The notes under the pieces: model-generated
Databases searched by the model: none
Seen by the model: the letters and a program-made list of their open reading frames with translations, nothing else
Told to the model about the DNA's origin: nothing
Program-made: the position numbers and the translations under genes
In this document: piece after piece, positions 41,567 through 49,751 of the stretch
Layout of the letters: the number at the start of each line of letters is the position of its first letter
How positions within the stretch are numbered: the stretch's first letter is position 1
Source of the DNA: CAMLFJ01 sp035524955
GTDB lineage: Bacteria > Methylomirabilota > Methylomirabilia > Rokubacteriales > CSP1-6
Direction of reading: 5' to 3'
NCBI GenBank assembly: GCA_035524955.1
Contig: DATLFG010000072.1
Location: 67,579 to 131,578, forward strand
Length of the DNA: 64,000 bases

Positions 41567-42757
41567 ATGGTAGACGTGCGCCGGCTCCTCCCGCGGGGCT
41601 ACCTCTTCACGGTGCTGGGTATCGCGGTCGGCGTGGCCGGGCTCGTCGCGCTGGGCGCCATGGCGGAGCGCATCACGCGCTTCATCGACGGGGGCGACCG
41701 CTTCGTGCTTGGCCAGATCTCGGTGGCCGGCGAGGGCATGGGCATGGGCACCGGCTTCACCGCGGGCGGCCTGTTGCGCGCGTCCAAGATCGAGGAGATC
41801 GCGCGGGTATCCGGGGTGGCCGCGGTACAGGGGCAGGTGATGCTGCCGCTCAATCCCACCACGTCGCAGTTCCTGACCCTCACCCAGGAGCTGATCCTGG
41901 GCGTGGATCCGGCGGTGCGCGTCTCCAACCGCGAGTTCCGCGAGCTCCCGGTGCGCGACGGGCGCGCCCTGCGCGAAGGCGATCGCGGGGTGGTGGTGGT
42001 CGGCGCCGACTTCGCGGCCTCGCGCGGCCTGCGGGCGGGCGGGACGCTCGACCTGGCGACCGGCCGGAGCTTCCAGGTGGTGGGGGTGCTCGACAAGACG
42101 CTCACCGCGCCCGATCGCTTCGCGATCGTGCCCCTCGACGACGCCCGCGATCTCTGGCTGCGGCGCGACCCGCTGCTCGTGCAGGTCTTCACGGGGGGCG
42201 CGGGCGGCCTCGGCCGCCGCGACCTGAACACCGGCGCGGCGGTGGCGTGGGCGGACGGGGTGGATCCGGACGCGCTCGCGCGCCGCATCCAGGCCGAGGT
42301 GCCCGGCCTCAACGTCACGATCCCCGGTGAGCTGAGCCGCCTGCTGCGGCAGTCCACCGCGTTCTTCTCGGCGCTGCTCTTCGGCATCGGGGTGCTGGGG
42401 CTCGTGATCGGCGGGCTCTCGCTCTCCAACACGGTGACGGCGGCGGTCTTCGAGCGTATCCGCGACTTCGGCATCAAGCGGGCGCTCGGCGCCACTGACG
42501 GGCAGCTCCTGCGCGAGATCCTGGGCGAGGCCCTCGGCGTGTCCATGTCGGGGGGACTGCTCGGGGTAGGGCTGGCCCTCGCGGTCGGCACCCTGGTGGA
42601 CGCGCGGGGCGGAGGCCAGCAGCTCTTCCTCTTCTCGCCCCGCCTGCTCGGCTTCGCGCTCGCCTTCTCGATCGTCCTGGGCGGACTCGCCGCCACCTAC
42701 GCCACCCTCCGGATCGTGCGGCTGTCGCCCGCCGAGGCCATCCGGCGCGGAGCCTGA
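41567..42757 (+). CDS. MacB/LolC-type ABC transporter permease
   Basis: A 396-residue inner-membrane protein: an N-terminal helix (about 13-33), a long periplasmic MacB-PCD-like domain (about 34-260) and a C-terminal FtsX domain with three helices (about 270-296, 325-350, 355-380). The closing L-S-P-A-E-A-I-R is the FtsX-family end. Such permeases, with their ATPase, move lipoproteins, glycolipids or secreted products from the outer leaflet of the inner membrane. The ATPase gene follows one base after the stop. It could export the lipid product of this cluster. ATG 41567 was chosen just before the membrane anchor. Confidence 0.9.
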   Translation: MVDVRRLLPRGYLFTVLGIAVGVAGLVALGAMAERITRFIDGGDRFVLGQISVAGEGMGMGTGFTAGGLLRASKIEEIARVSGVAAVQGQVMLPLNPTTSQFLTLTQELILGVDPAVRVSNREFRELPVRDGRALREGDRGVVVVGADFAASRGLRAGGTLDLATGRSFQVVGVLDKTLTAPDRFAIVPLDDARDLWLRRDPLLVQVFTGGAGGLGRRDLNTGAAVAWADGVDPDALARRIQAEVPGLNVTIPGELSRLLRQSTAFFSALLFGIGVLGLVIGGLSLSNTVTAAVFERIRDFGIKRALGATDGQLLREILGEALGVSMSGGLLGVGLALAVGTLVDARGGGQQLFLFSPRLLGFALAFSIVLGGLAATYATLRIVRLSPAEAIRRGA

Positions 42758-42758
42758 G

Positions 42759-43451
42759 GTGGTCGTCCGCGCGCGCGGGCTCAGCAAGACGTTCCGGGGT
42801 CCCGACGGCCGGCCGGTTCCGGTGCTCCGCGGCGTGGACGTGGCCGTGGAGGCGGGCGAGTTCGTGGCGGTGGCGGGGCCGTCCGGCTGCGGCAAGACCA
42901 CCCTGCTGAACCTGCTCGGCCTGCTCGAGCCGGCCGACGCGGGCGAGATCTGGCTCGACGAGGTCTGTGTGAATCGGCTCTCGCGCCGGGCCCAGTGCGG
43001 GGTGCGGGGGCGCTCGATCGGCTACGTGTTCCAGTCGTTCCTGCTGATCGCCGGCCTCACCGCGCTCGAGAACGTGCTGCTCGCCGCACGCTACGTCGGG
43101 CGTCCGCGGCCGTCGGCGCTGGCGGAGGCGCGGGTCCTGATGGAGCGGCTCGGGGTCGCCCACCGCGCGGACCACTACCCGGCGCAGCTCTCGGGCGGCG
43201 AGCAGCAGCGGGTGGCCTATTGCCGGGCGGTGCTCAACACTCCGCCGCTCGTGCTGGCCGACGAGCCGACCGGCAACCTGGACGAAGGCCACGCCGCGGT
43301 GATCCTGGCGGAGTTGCGCGCGCTCTGCCGCGGGCGTGGGACCTCGGTCATCCTGGTCACGCATCGGGCCGATGCGGCCGCCCGCGCGGACCGCGCCCTG
43401 CGCCTGCGCGAGGGTCGGCTCGAAGCGTCGGGAGGCGACGGGCCCGCATGA
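42759..43451 (+). CDS. MacB/LolD-type ABC transporter ATPase
   Basis: A 230-residue ATPase with Walker A GPSGCGKTTLL (about residues 40-50), Q-loop VFQSFLLI, signature LSGGEQQRVAYCRAVL (about 144-159), Walker B LVLADEPTGNLD and switch-His LVTHRADAA, all intact. It drives the permease encoded just upstream. Start is GTG 42759, directly after the permease stop. The end of the gene (ATGATCGG) precedes an ArnT-like gene. Confidence 0.93.
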   Translation: MVVRARGLSKTFRGPDGRPVPVLRGVDVAVEAGEFVAVAGPSGCGKTTLLNLLGLLEPADAGEIWLDEVCVNRLSRRAQCGVRGRSIGYVFQSFLLIAGLTALENVLLAARYVGRPRPSALAEARVLMERLGVAHRADHYPAQLSGGEQQRVAYCRAVLNTPPLVLADEPTGNLDEGHAAVILAELRALCRGRGTSVILVTHRADAAARADRALRLREGRLEASGGDGPA

Positions 43452-43467
43452 TCGGCCGCCCCCTCTA

Positions 43468-45309
43468 GTGGGGAGGCTTCGCGGCGCCGGCGTCGCCGTC
43501 CTCCTGGTCGTGGCCCTGGCCGCGGCGCTGCTCGCCCCGGGCCTGGGCCGGGCGCCCTTCGACGATCCGGGCGAAGGCCAGCACGCGGAGATCGCCCGGG
43601 AGATGCTGGGTGGGAGCTGGCTCACGCCGCGCCTGAACGGTGTGCGCTACTTCGACAAGCCCCCGTTGCTCTACTGGCTAACCGGGATCTCCTTCTCGCT
43701 CTTCGGCTTGACCGAAGGCGCCGCGCGCCTGGCCCCTCTGCTGGGCGCGCTGCTCGCCGTGGCGGCCACGGCGGTGCTGGGCGCCAGGTTGCTGGGACCC
43801 GCCGGCGGCGCGCTGGCTGGCCTGGCGCTCTTGTCCTGCGCCCTCTTCGCGGCGTTTGCGCGGTACGTGCGGCCGGAGAGCCTGTTCGTGGCCGCTATGG
43901 CCTGGGGCTTTACGGGGCTTCTTGTGCATATGCGGGGGCCCAACTCTCTTAATCCTCTCGCCTCGCCGGCGCCTGCGGCTCGCCAAGCGGGCCCCCGCAC
44001 TCCCCCAACCGCGGACGCTCGTTCCGGCGCTGCCTGGGCCTTGCTCGGCTGCGCGGCGCTCGGGGTCGCGGCGCTCGCCAAGGATCCGCTGGGGTTGATC
44101 GGGCCGCTGGCGGCGATCGCGGTCGCGGCGGGGCTGGCGGGGCGGCTGCGGCCGGTGCGCGCCTGGCTGCCGCCGCTCGGGGTGGCGCTCCTCGTCATCA
44201 TCGGGTTCGGCTGGTACGTGGTGGCCGCGCTGATCGAGCCCGCGTTCCTCTGGTACACGGTGGTCGACAACCATCTGCTGAACGTCGCGCGGATGCGGCA
44301 GTTCCCCGACGAGGACGTGCCGCTCTCCGCGCTCGAGTTCCTCACCGCGGCCTCCTTCGGGGCCTTTCCCTGGATCGTGGCGGCCGCGGTGGCGGTGGGT
44401 GCGCTCATCCGCGGGCGCGCCTGGCGTGATCCCGCGGAGCTGCCGTGGGTCGCTCTGGCCCTCTGGATGGTGGGCGTGCTCGCGCTCTTCACGATCTCGC
44501 CGTTCAAGCTGCCGCACTACGGCCTGCCCGCCTATCCCGCGCTGGCCCTGCTCGCGGCACGCGCGTGGCGCGACGCCGCGCCGCGGCCGCGCGGGCTGAT
44601 CGCGGCCCACCTGGTACTCTTCGCCCTCGCGGGCGCGGGCTGCGCCTGGGCCGCGGCGGGCGACGGGCAGGCGTTCACCGAGGCGGTGTTCGGCGTCTCC
44701 GACGTGTACTCGCGGAAGGAGGCGGCGTGGGGACAGGCGTCGCCCTATCCCGCGTGGTCGGCGCTCCAGCCGCTGGTGAGGTGGGCGGCGGTGGTGCTGC
44801 TCGCGGGCGCGGCGGGTCTGGCGGCGGCGGCGGCGCGCCGCTCGGCGCGCGCCGGGGCCTGGACGGTGGCGGCGGCGATGCTCCTGCTCACGCCGGTGGT
44901 GGCGATGGGGCTCACGGTGACCTCGTCGGCCCGCGCGGTCACCGTGATGGCGGCGGAGATCCGGGCCCGGCTGGCGCCGGACGACGTGCTCGTGCTCGAG
45001 GGCCCCATCGAGAACGCGGGCGCGGTGGAATTCTACTCGGGGCGCCGGCCGGCCCTGCTCGACGCCTCCCGCAGCGTGCTCGGCATCGGGGCCACCTTCG
45101 CGGACGCGGCGGACACCTTCTGGAGCGCTCCGCGTTTCGCGGAAGCGTGGGCGTCGTCGCGACCGCCCTATCTGCTGACCACGCGCGAGCCGGGACGGGG
45201 CATCGTGGCCTCCCTGCCGCCCGCGAGCGCCCGGTTGCTCTTCGCCCACAACGGCCGCTGGCTCTACGGCCGCGCCCCCGCCGGTGACGCGGCGCCGGCC
45301 TCGCGCTGA
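43468..45309 (+). CDS. ArnT-like glycosyltransferase (GT-C, family 83/39)
   Basis: A 613-residue polytopic membrane protein. The first periplasmic loop carries APFDDPGEGQHAEIAREML (about residues 28-46), the acidic catalytic region of ArnT/PMT-type enzymes that use polyprenyl-phosphate sugars. PPLLYWLTGISFSLFGLTEG (about 67-86) follows. About eleven transmembrane segments are visible before a soluble C-terminal domain. Residues about 155-183 (MRGPNSLNPLAS... to TPPTADA) are encoded by an inserted palindromic element and are not expected in the family. It would glycosylate a lipid at the periplasmic face, maybe the cluster product. Start GTG 43468; no good ribosome site. Confidence 0.85.
   Translation: MGRLRGAGVAVLLVVALAAALLAPGLGRAPFDDPGEGQHAEIAREMLGGSWLTPRLNGVRYFDKPPLLYWLTGISFSLFGLTEGAARLAPLLGALLAVAATAVLGARLLGPAGGALAGLALLSCALFAAFARYVRPESLFVAAMAWGFTGLLVHMRGPNSLNPLASPAPAARQAGPRTPPTADARSGAAWALLGCAALGVAALAKDPLGLIGPLAAIAVAAGLAGRLRPVRAWLPPLGVALLVIIGFGWYVVAALIEPAFLWYTVVDNHLLNVARMRQFPDEDVPLSALEFLTAASFGAFPWIVAAAVAVGALIRGRAWRDPAELPWVALALWMVGVLALFTISPFKLPHYGLPAYPALALLAARAWRDAAPRPRGLIAAHLVLFALAGAGCAWAAAGDGQAFTEAVFGVSDVYSRKEAAWGQASPYPAWSALQPLVRWAAVVLLAGAAGLAAAAARRSARAGAWTVAAAMLLLTPVVAMGLTVTSSARAVTVMAAEIRARLAPDDVLVLEGPIENAGAVEFYSGRRPALLDASRSVLGIGATFADAADTFWSAPRFAEAWASSRPPYLLTTREPGRGIVASLPPASARLLFAHNGRWLYGRAPAGDAAPASR
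43930..44016 (-). repeat. Dispersed palindromic element, copy D, in frame in an ArnT-like gene
   Basis: Read on the minus strand it starts GTCCGCGGTTGGGGGAGTG and then CGGGGGCCC, and it ends GGGCCCCCGCAT; arms at 43931-43941 and 43989-43999. The loop is 47 bases rather than six. It adds about 29 codons without disturbing the frame. Same family as 35621-35720 and 47436-47481. Confidence 0.8.
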
Positions 45310-45312
45310 CCG

Positions 45313-45903
45313 GTGCTGACCGAGCTGATCGGCCACTTCACGTATCCGGGGGTGTTCCTGGTTCTGCTCGCCACCGGCCTGGGCCTGCCGATCCCGGAGG
45401 AGCTGCCGATCGTCATCGCGGCCATGATGTCGCGCTGGGAGGTGATGCACTGGTGGGGCGCGCTCCTGTCCTGCCTGGGCGGCGTGCTGGCCGGCGACAT
45501 GCTGCTCTACGCGGTGGGCCGGCAGTTTGGCCGGCGCATCCTCGAGTGGCCCGCCGCGCGGCGCATCCTGACTCCGAAGCGGGAGGCGCGGGTCATGGAG
45601 GCCTACCATCGCCACGGCCTCAAGTTCTTGATCCTGGCTCGGCTCGTGATGGGGCTGCGGGCGGCCGCCTTCCTGACCGCGGGGCTGGTCCGGGTGCCGT
45701 TCCTCCGCTTCCTCCTGGTGGACGTCGCCGCGGTGCTGGTGAGCGTCACGCTAGCGTTCGGCCTGGCCTACGCGGTCGCGGACTCGGTGGCGGTGGCGCT
45801 CGCCCACGTGCACGAGCTGCAGCTCTGGGTCGGCGGCGCCGTCCTGCTGGCCGCGGCCGCATGGATCCTCGTCCTGTGGCGCCGCCACCGCCGGCGGGGC
45901 TAG
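45313..45903 (+). CDS. DedA-family membrane protein
   Basis: A 196-residue inner-membrane protein of the DedA/SNARE-associated family, linked to undecaprenyl-phosphate or other lipid flipping. LLATGLGLPIPEELPIV (about residues 17-33) is the typical acidic re-entrant region, followed by GGVLAGDMLLYAVGRQFGRR (about 56-75) and ILARLVMGLRAAAFLTAGLV (about 109-128), with the conserved Arg residues. Five hydrophobic segments. Recycling a polyprenyl-phosphate carrier would suit the adjacent ArnT-like enzyme; inference. GTG 45313 is three bases after the previous stop. Confidence 0.88.
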   Translation: MLTELIGHFTYPGVFLVLLATGLGLPIPEELPIVIAAMMSRWEVMHWWGALLSCLGGVLAGDMLLYAVGRQFGRRILEWPAARRILTPKREARVMEAYHRHGLKFLILARLVMGLRAAAFLTAGLVRVPFLRFLLVDVAAVLVSVTLAFGLAYAVADSVAVALAHVHELQLWVGGAVLLAAAAWILVLWRRHRRRG

Positions 45904-45952
45904 TGGCCGGGACCGGTGGCCGCGCCGGCGGCTGTGGTATCGTGAGCCAACC

Positions 45953-47371
45953 GTGACCGACTACCAGCGTACGCTGTTTCTCCATCCGCCCGCGGTGGCC
46001 GGCTTCGACGGCGGCGCGGGCTCGCGCTACCAGGCCCGGCGCGAGATCCGGTCCTTCTGGTACCCGACCTGGCTGGCCCAGCCGGCCGCGCTGGTGCCGG
46101 GCTCGAGGCTCGTGGACGCCCCGCCGGACGGCCTCACCCTGGACGACGTGCTGCCGCTGGCCCGGGGCTACGACCTCTGCGTCATGCACACCAGCACGCC
46201 GTCGTTCGCCTCGGACGTGCGCGTGGCCGAGGCGCTCAAGGCCGAGAACCCCGCGCTCATCATCGGGCTCGTGGGGGCCGCGGTGGCGGTGGCTCCGGAG
46301 GCCTCGCTCCGGGCGAGCGCCGCGCTCTCCTTCGCGGCCCGGAGCGAGTTCGACTTCACGATCCAGGAGGTGGCTCAGGGCCGGCGCTTCGCCGACGTCC
46401 GCGGGCTCTCCTACCGGGTCAACGGCCATGTGGAGCACACGCCGGAGCGTCCCCCGCTCGAGAACATGGACGCGCTGCCCTTCGTGACGCCGATCTACAA
46501 GCGCGACCTCACCGTCGAGCACTACGCGATCGGCTACCTCCAGCACCCCTACGTGTCGCTCTACACCGGGCGCGGCTGCCGCTCCCGGTGTACCTTCTGC
46601 CTCTGGCCGCAGACGGTGGGGGGGCAGCGCTATCGCACCCGCAGCACCGAGCACGTGGCCGAGGAGATGGCGCAGGCCGCGCGGATGTTCCCGCAGGTGC
46701 GCGAGTTCTTCTTCGACGACGACACGTTCACCGACGACCTGCCCCGCGCGGAGGCCATCGCGAAGCGGCTCGGGCGGCTCGGGGTCACCTGGTCGGTCAA
46801 CGCCAAGGCCAACGTGCCCTACGCGACCCTGAAGGTGCTCAAGGACAACGGCCTCCGTCTCCTCCTGGTGGGCTACGAGTCAGGCAACCAGGCCATCCTG
46901 AACAACGTCAAGAAGGGCGTGCGCCTCGACGTGGCACGGCGGTTCACCCGCGGCGCCAAGTCGCTCGGCATCGCCGTCCACGGCACCTTCATCCTGGGCC
47001 TACCCGGCGAGACGCCCGAGACCATCGCGGAGACCATCCGCTTCGCCACCGAGATCGACCCCGACACCATCCAGGTCTCGCTGGCCGCGCCGTATCCGGG
47101 CACCGCGCTCTACGAGGAGGCGCAGCGCAACGGCTGGCTCGAGTCCGACGAGCTGGTGGACGGGGCCGGGGTCCAGGTGAGCGCGCTCGGCTACCCGCAT
47201 CTCTCGCGCCCCGAGATCTTCCGCTCGGTGGACCAGTTCTACCGCCGCTTTTACTTCCGCCCCCGCAAGATGCTCTCGCTGGGCTCCGAGATGCTCCGCG
47301 ACCGCCGGGTGATGAAGCGCCGTCTGTCCGAGGGCCGCGAGTTCCTGCGGTTCCTCCGCACCCGCCGCTAG
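45953..47371 (+). CDS. hpnJ: Hopanoid-associated radical SAM protein HpnJ
   Basis: A 472-residue cobalamin-binding radical SAM protein. The opening FLHPPAVAGFDGGAGSRYQA and then SFWYPTWLAQPAAL, SRLVDAPP are highly specific to HpnJ, which is implicated in the cyclitol ring-contraction step on bacteriohopanetetrol side chains. B12-domain residues about 10-150; radical SAM cluster CRSRCTFC (Cys209, Cys213, Cys216); then FFFDDDTFTDD and FILGLPGETPETIAETI. It implies that the organism makes decorated hopanoids, although no squalene-hopene cyclase or hpnH/I/K lies in the window. GTG 45953. Confidence 0.9.
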   Translation: MTDYQRTLFLHPPAVAGFDGGAGSRYQARREIRSFWYPTWLAQPAALVPGSRLVDAPPDGLTLDDVLPLARGYDLCVMHTSTPSFASDVRVAEALKAENPALIIGLVGAAVAVAPEASLRASAALSFAARSEFDFTIQEVAQGRRFADVRGLSYRVNGHVEHTPERPPLENMDALPFVTPIYKRDLTVEHYAIGYLQHPYVSLYTGRGCRSRCTFCLWPQTVGGQRYRTRSTEHVAEEMAQAARMFPQVREFFFDDDTFTDDLPRAEAIAKRLGRLGVTWSVNAKANVPYATLKVLKDNGLRLLLVGYESGNQAILNNVKKGVRLDVARRFTRGAKSLGIAVHGTFILGLPGETPETIAETIRFATEIDPDTIQVSLAAPYPGTALYEEAQRNGWLESDELVDGAGVQVSALGYPHLSRPEIFRSVDQFYRRFYFRPRKMLSLGSEMLRDRRVMKRRLSEGREFLRFLRTRR

Positions 47372-47379
47372 AGGGTCCG

Positions 47380-47530
47380 GCGCGGTGACTGGGCGTTGCG
47401 CCCGGTTGCGGGCAGCCTCTCTATCCGCCTCGGTTGTCCGCGGATTGAGGGAGTGCGGGGGCCATTTCTGGGCCCCCGCATTGGATAGAGAAGCTCCCCG
47501 CATCCAGGCGCAACGCGCGGTCACCGCGCC
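47380..47530. repeat. Large nested inverted repeat containing dispersed element copy C
   Basis: The outer arms 47380-47426 and 47483-47530 match with only about six mismatches in 47 positions when one is reversed. Between them lies copy C (47436-47481) of the palindromic element also found in the KS-like and ArnT-like genes, itself a hairpin (TGCGGGGGCC...GGCCCCCGCA). The whole would fold into one 150-base hairpin. It fills most of the hpnJ-serA gap (47372-47614). A small CGGCGT-CCGAA-ACGCCG hairpin follows at 47577-47593. Confidence 0.8.
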
Positions 47531-47596
47531 AAAACCACCCGCCTCGACCCCGGTGGCCCGCGGACGACCCTGACCCGGCGTCCGAAACGCCGTGCG

Positions 47597-47605
47597 TGCT
47601 AGCAT
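47597..47605 (+). promoter_or_regulatory. Predicted extended -10 promoter of serA
   Basis: TGCTAGCAT matches the TG-N-TAnnnT form and ends nine bases before ATG 47615. No ribosome site lies between, suggesting a leaderless transcript. Confidence 0.45.
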
Positions 47606-47614
47606 GTTCACGAG

Positions 47615-49201
47615 ATGAAGGTTCTCGTGATCGATACCGTCGCCCCCGAGGGGATCGCCTATCTGACCGAGCGCGGCTTTCAGGTTGACCAGGTCTCGAG
47701 CACGCTGCCCAGGGAGGATCTGCTCGCGCGGCTGGGCGACTACGAGGCGATCGTCACGCGCTCCTCCACCGCGGTGACCCCGGCGTTCCTGGGCCACGCG
47801 CGGCGGCTACGCATCCTCGGGCGGGCCGGGGTCGGCGTGGACAATATCGACGTGGACGCCTGCTCGCGCCAGGGCGTGGTGGTGGTCAACGCTCCCTACG
47901 GCAACGTGGTCTCCGCGGCCGAGCACACGGTGGGCATGCTGCTGGCCCTGGTCCGCCGGATCCCGGCGGCCCACGACTCGCTCAAGCAGCTCGAGTGGGA
48001 CCGGGGCATCTACGGCTCCGAGCTCTATCGCAAGACGGCGGGCGTGCTGGGGCTCGGCAAGGTGGGCTCGCGGGTGGCCGCCCGGCTGCGGGCCTTCGAC
48101 ATGGAGATCCTGGTCTACGATCCGTTCATCCCGGAGAGTCGGGCGCGCGATCTGGGCGTGCGGTTGACCGATCTGCAGACCGTGCTGAGCCGCGCCGACA
48201 TCCTGACCGTGCACGTGCCGCTCACCGACGAGACCGAGAACATGATCGGGGCGCCCGAGCTCGCCGCGCTGAAGCCGGGCGCGCGCGTGATCAACTGCGC
48301 GCGCGGCGGCATCGTCAACGAGGTGGACCTGCTGGCCGCGCTCGACTCGGGCCACGTGGCGGGCGCCGCGGTGGACGTGTGGAGCGAGGAGCCGCCCCGA
48401 TCCCCCGCGGTCAAGCGTCTGATCCAGCACCCGCGCGTGGTGGTCACGCCGCATCTGGGCGCCAACACCCAGGAGGCGCAGGTCAACGTGGCGGTGGACG
48501 TGGCGCGGCAGCTCGTGGCCTATCGCGACGGTGAGCTGGTCGAGCACGCGGTGAACATCCCGGTGGGCAACCGCGAGACCATGGTCGAGCAGCGCCCGTT
48601 CCTGTACCTGGCCGAGCTGCTGGGCCGCTTCCTCCGGCAGCTCGAGCCGGGGAACGTCGAGCGCGTGGAGATCGAGGTGGGCGGGCATCTGGCCCGCGTG
48701 GACACCGAGCTGCTGGGCCGGGCCGTGCTGAAGGGGCTGCTCGAAGGGGTGACCGCGCAGGCGGTGAACCTGGTCAACGCCCACCTGATCGCGCGCGACC
48801 GGGGGCTGTCGGTGGAGGTACGGGCCGACGCGGAGGCCGCCTCCGGCTACACGAACCTGATCACGGTCACGACCCAGGCGGGAACGGGGCGGAAGACGAT
48901 CGCGGGGACAGTGTTCGACGGCGTCCCCCGCATCGTGCGGCTGCGCGACCTCCACATCGAGTTCATCCCGGAGGGGCATATCCTGGTGCTGGCCTACGAG
49001 GACCGGCCCGGCATGGTCGGCCGGCTCGGCTCGATCCTGGGCCGCCACAACGTCAACATCGCCTCGATGCACGTGGGCCGGCGCACGCGCCGGGGTCGCG
49101 CCATCGTGGTGCTGCTGCTGGACGACGACGTGCCCCCGGAGGTCGTGGAAGAGGTGAGCAAGAGCGTCGAGGCCGATTTCGCGCGGGTGATCCGGCTGTG
49201 A
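47615..49201 (+). CDS. serA: D-3-phosphoglycerate dehydrogenase
   Basis: A 528-residue enzyme oxidising 3-phosphoglycerate to phosphohydroxypyruvate, the first step of serine synthesis. The NAD site LGLGKVGSRVAARLRAFDME (about residues 147-166), active-site INCARGGIVNEVDL (about 227-240) and TPHLGANTQEAQ with the catalytic His are present. It is the long form: an allosteric substrate-binding domain (about 320-450) and a C-terminal ACT domain beginning VLAYEDRPGMVG (about 458), which suggests serine feedback. The GTGA overlap joins it to the next small gene. Confidence 0.95.
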   Translation: MKVLVIDTVAPEGIAYLTERGFQVDQVSSTLPREDLLARLGDYEAIVTRSSTAVTPAFLGHARRLRILGRAGVGVDNIDVDACSRQGVVVVNAPYGNVVSAAEHTVGMLLALVRRIPAAHDSLKQLEWDRGIYGSELYRKTAGVLGLGKVGSRVAARLRAFDMEILVYDPFIPESRARDLGVRLTDLQTVLSRADILTVHVPLTDETENMIGAPELAALKPGARVINCARGGIVNEVDLLAALDSGHVAGAAVDVWSEEPPRSPAVKRLIQHPRVVVTPHLGANTQEAQVNVAVDVARQLVAYRDGELVEHAVNIPVGNRETMVEQRPFLYLAELLGRFLRQLEPGNVERVEIEVGGHLARVDTELLGRAVLKGLLEGVTAQAVNLVNAHLIARDRGLSVEVRADAEAASGYTNLITVTTQAGTGRKTIAGTVFDGVPRIVRLRDLHIEFIPEGHILVLAYEDRPGMVGRLGSILGRHNVNIASMHVGRRTRRGRAIVVLLLDDDVPPEVVEEVSKSVEADFARVIRL

Positions 49202-49626
49202 AGGCGCCCGGCAAGCGCGCGGGCGAGACCCCGGTGGGCGTCTTCGAGACGCGGCCCTGGGGCGGGTTCGTCACGGTGGAGGAGGGCCGCGGGTACAAGG
49301 TCAAGCGGCTGTTCGTCCGCCCGGGCCGGCGGCTGAGCCTACAGCGGCACCGGTTCCGCGCCGAGCACTGGGTGGTGGTCTCGGGCTCGCCGCGCGTGAT
49401 CATCTCGGGCCGCCCGAAGCGGCTCAAGCCCCGGGGCGCGGTCGACGTCCCGCGCGGGGCCTGGCACCGCATCGAGAACACCGGCCGGATCCCGGTGGTC
49501 CTCATCGAGGTCCAGCACGGGCCGTACCTCGGGGAGGACGACATCATTCGCCGCCAGGACGACTACGGCCGCGCCGCCCCCACCACGGCCACCCGGGCGC
49601 GGAAGCGTCGGCGCAGCGGACGCTAG
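49198..49626 (+). CDS. Cupin, mannose-6-phosphate isomerase type II-like
   Basis: A 142-residue single-cupin protein. FETRPWGGFVTVEEGRGYKV (about residues 15-34), LSLQRHRFRAEHWVVVSG (about 47-64, two metal-site His) and VPRGAWHRIENTG (about 86-98) are the conserved blocks of the type II phosphomannose isomerase domain that follows GDP-mannose pyrophosphorylase in ManC. As a free domain it would isomerise mannose-6-P and fructose-6-P with a metal. Start GTG 49198 overlaps the serA stop. The basic C-terminal tail (TRARKRRRSGR) is unusual. Confidence 0.82.
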   Translation: MKAPGKRAGETPVGVFETRPWGGFVTVEEGRGYKVKRLFVRPGRRLSLQRHRFRAEHWVVVSGSPRVIISGRPKRLKPRGAVDVPRGAWHRIENTGRIPVVLIEVQHGPYLGEDDIIRRQDDYGRAAPTTATRARKRRRSGR

Positions 49627-49641
49627 TCCGTCACACTCACG

Positions 49642-49730
49642 CCTCACCACACCAACCCCCTCACCCCTCACCACACGAACCCCTCACCACACGAACCCCT
49701 CACCCTACCCTCTCCCCTGAGGGGAGAGGG
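49642..49730. repeat. Short tandem repeats plus CCCTCTCCCC palindrome, copy 2
   Basis: CCTCACCACAC(C/G)AACCCC recurs about three times (49642-49697), followed by a palindrome CCCTCTCCCC-TGA-GGGGAGAGGG (49708-49730). This is the same element as at 3739-3761, in the opposite orientation, with the shared CCCCTCACCCT flank. It fills the gap between the cupin gene and the next small gene. Confidence 0.75.
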
Positions 49731-49751
49731 GGAGACACGGAGCCGACCGCG

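Noticed and set aside
47380..47530. tRNA or riboswitch before serA
   Set aside because: The long near-perfect arms do not fit a cloverleaf or any riboswitch core I know, and part of the sequence is a dispersed repeat.
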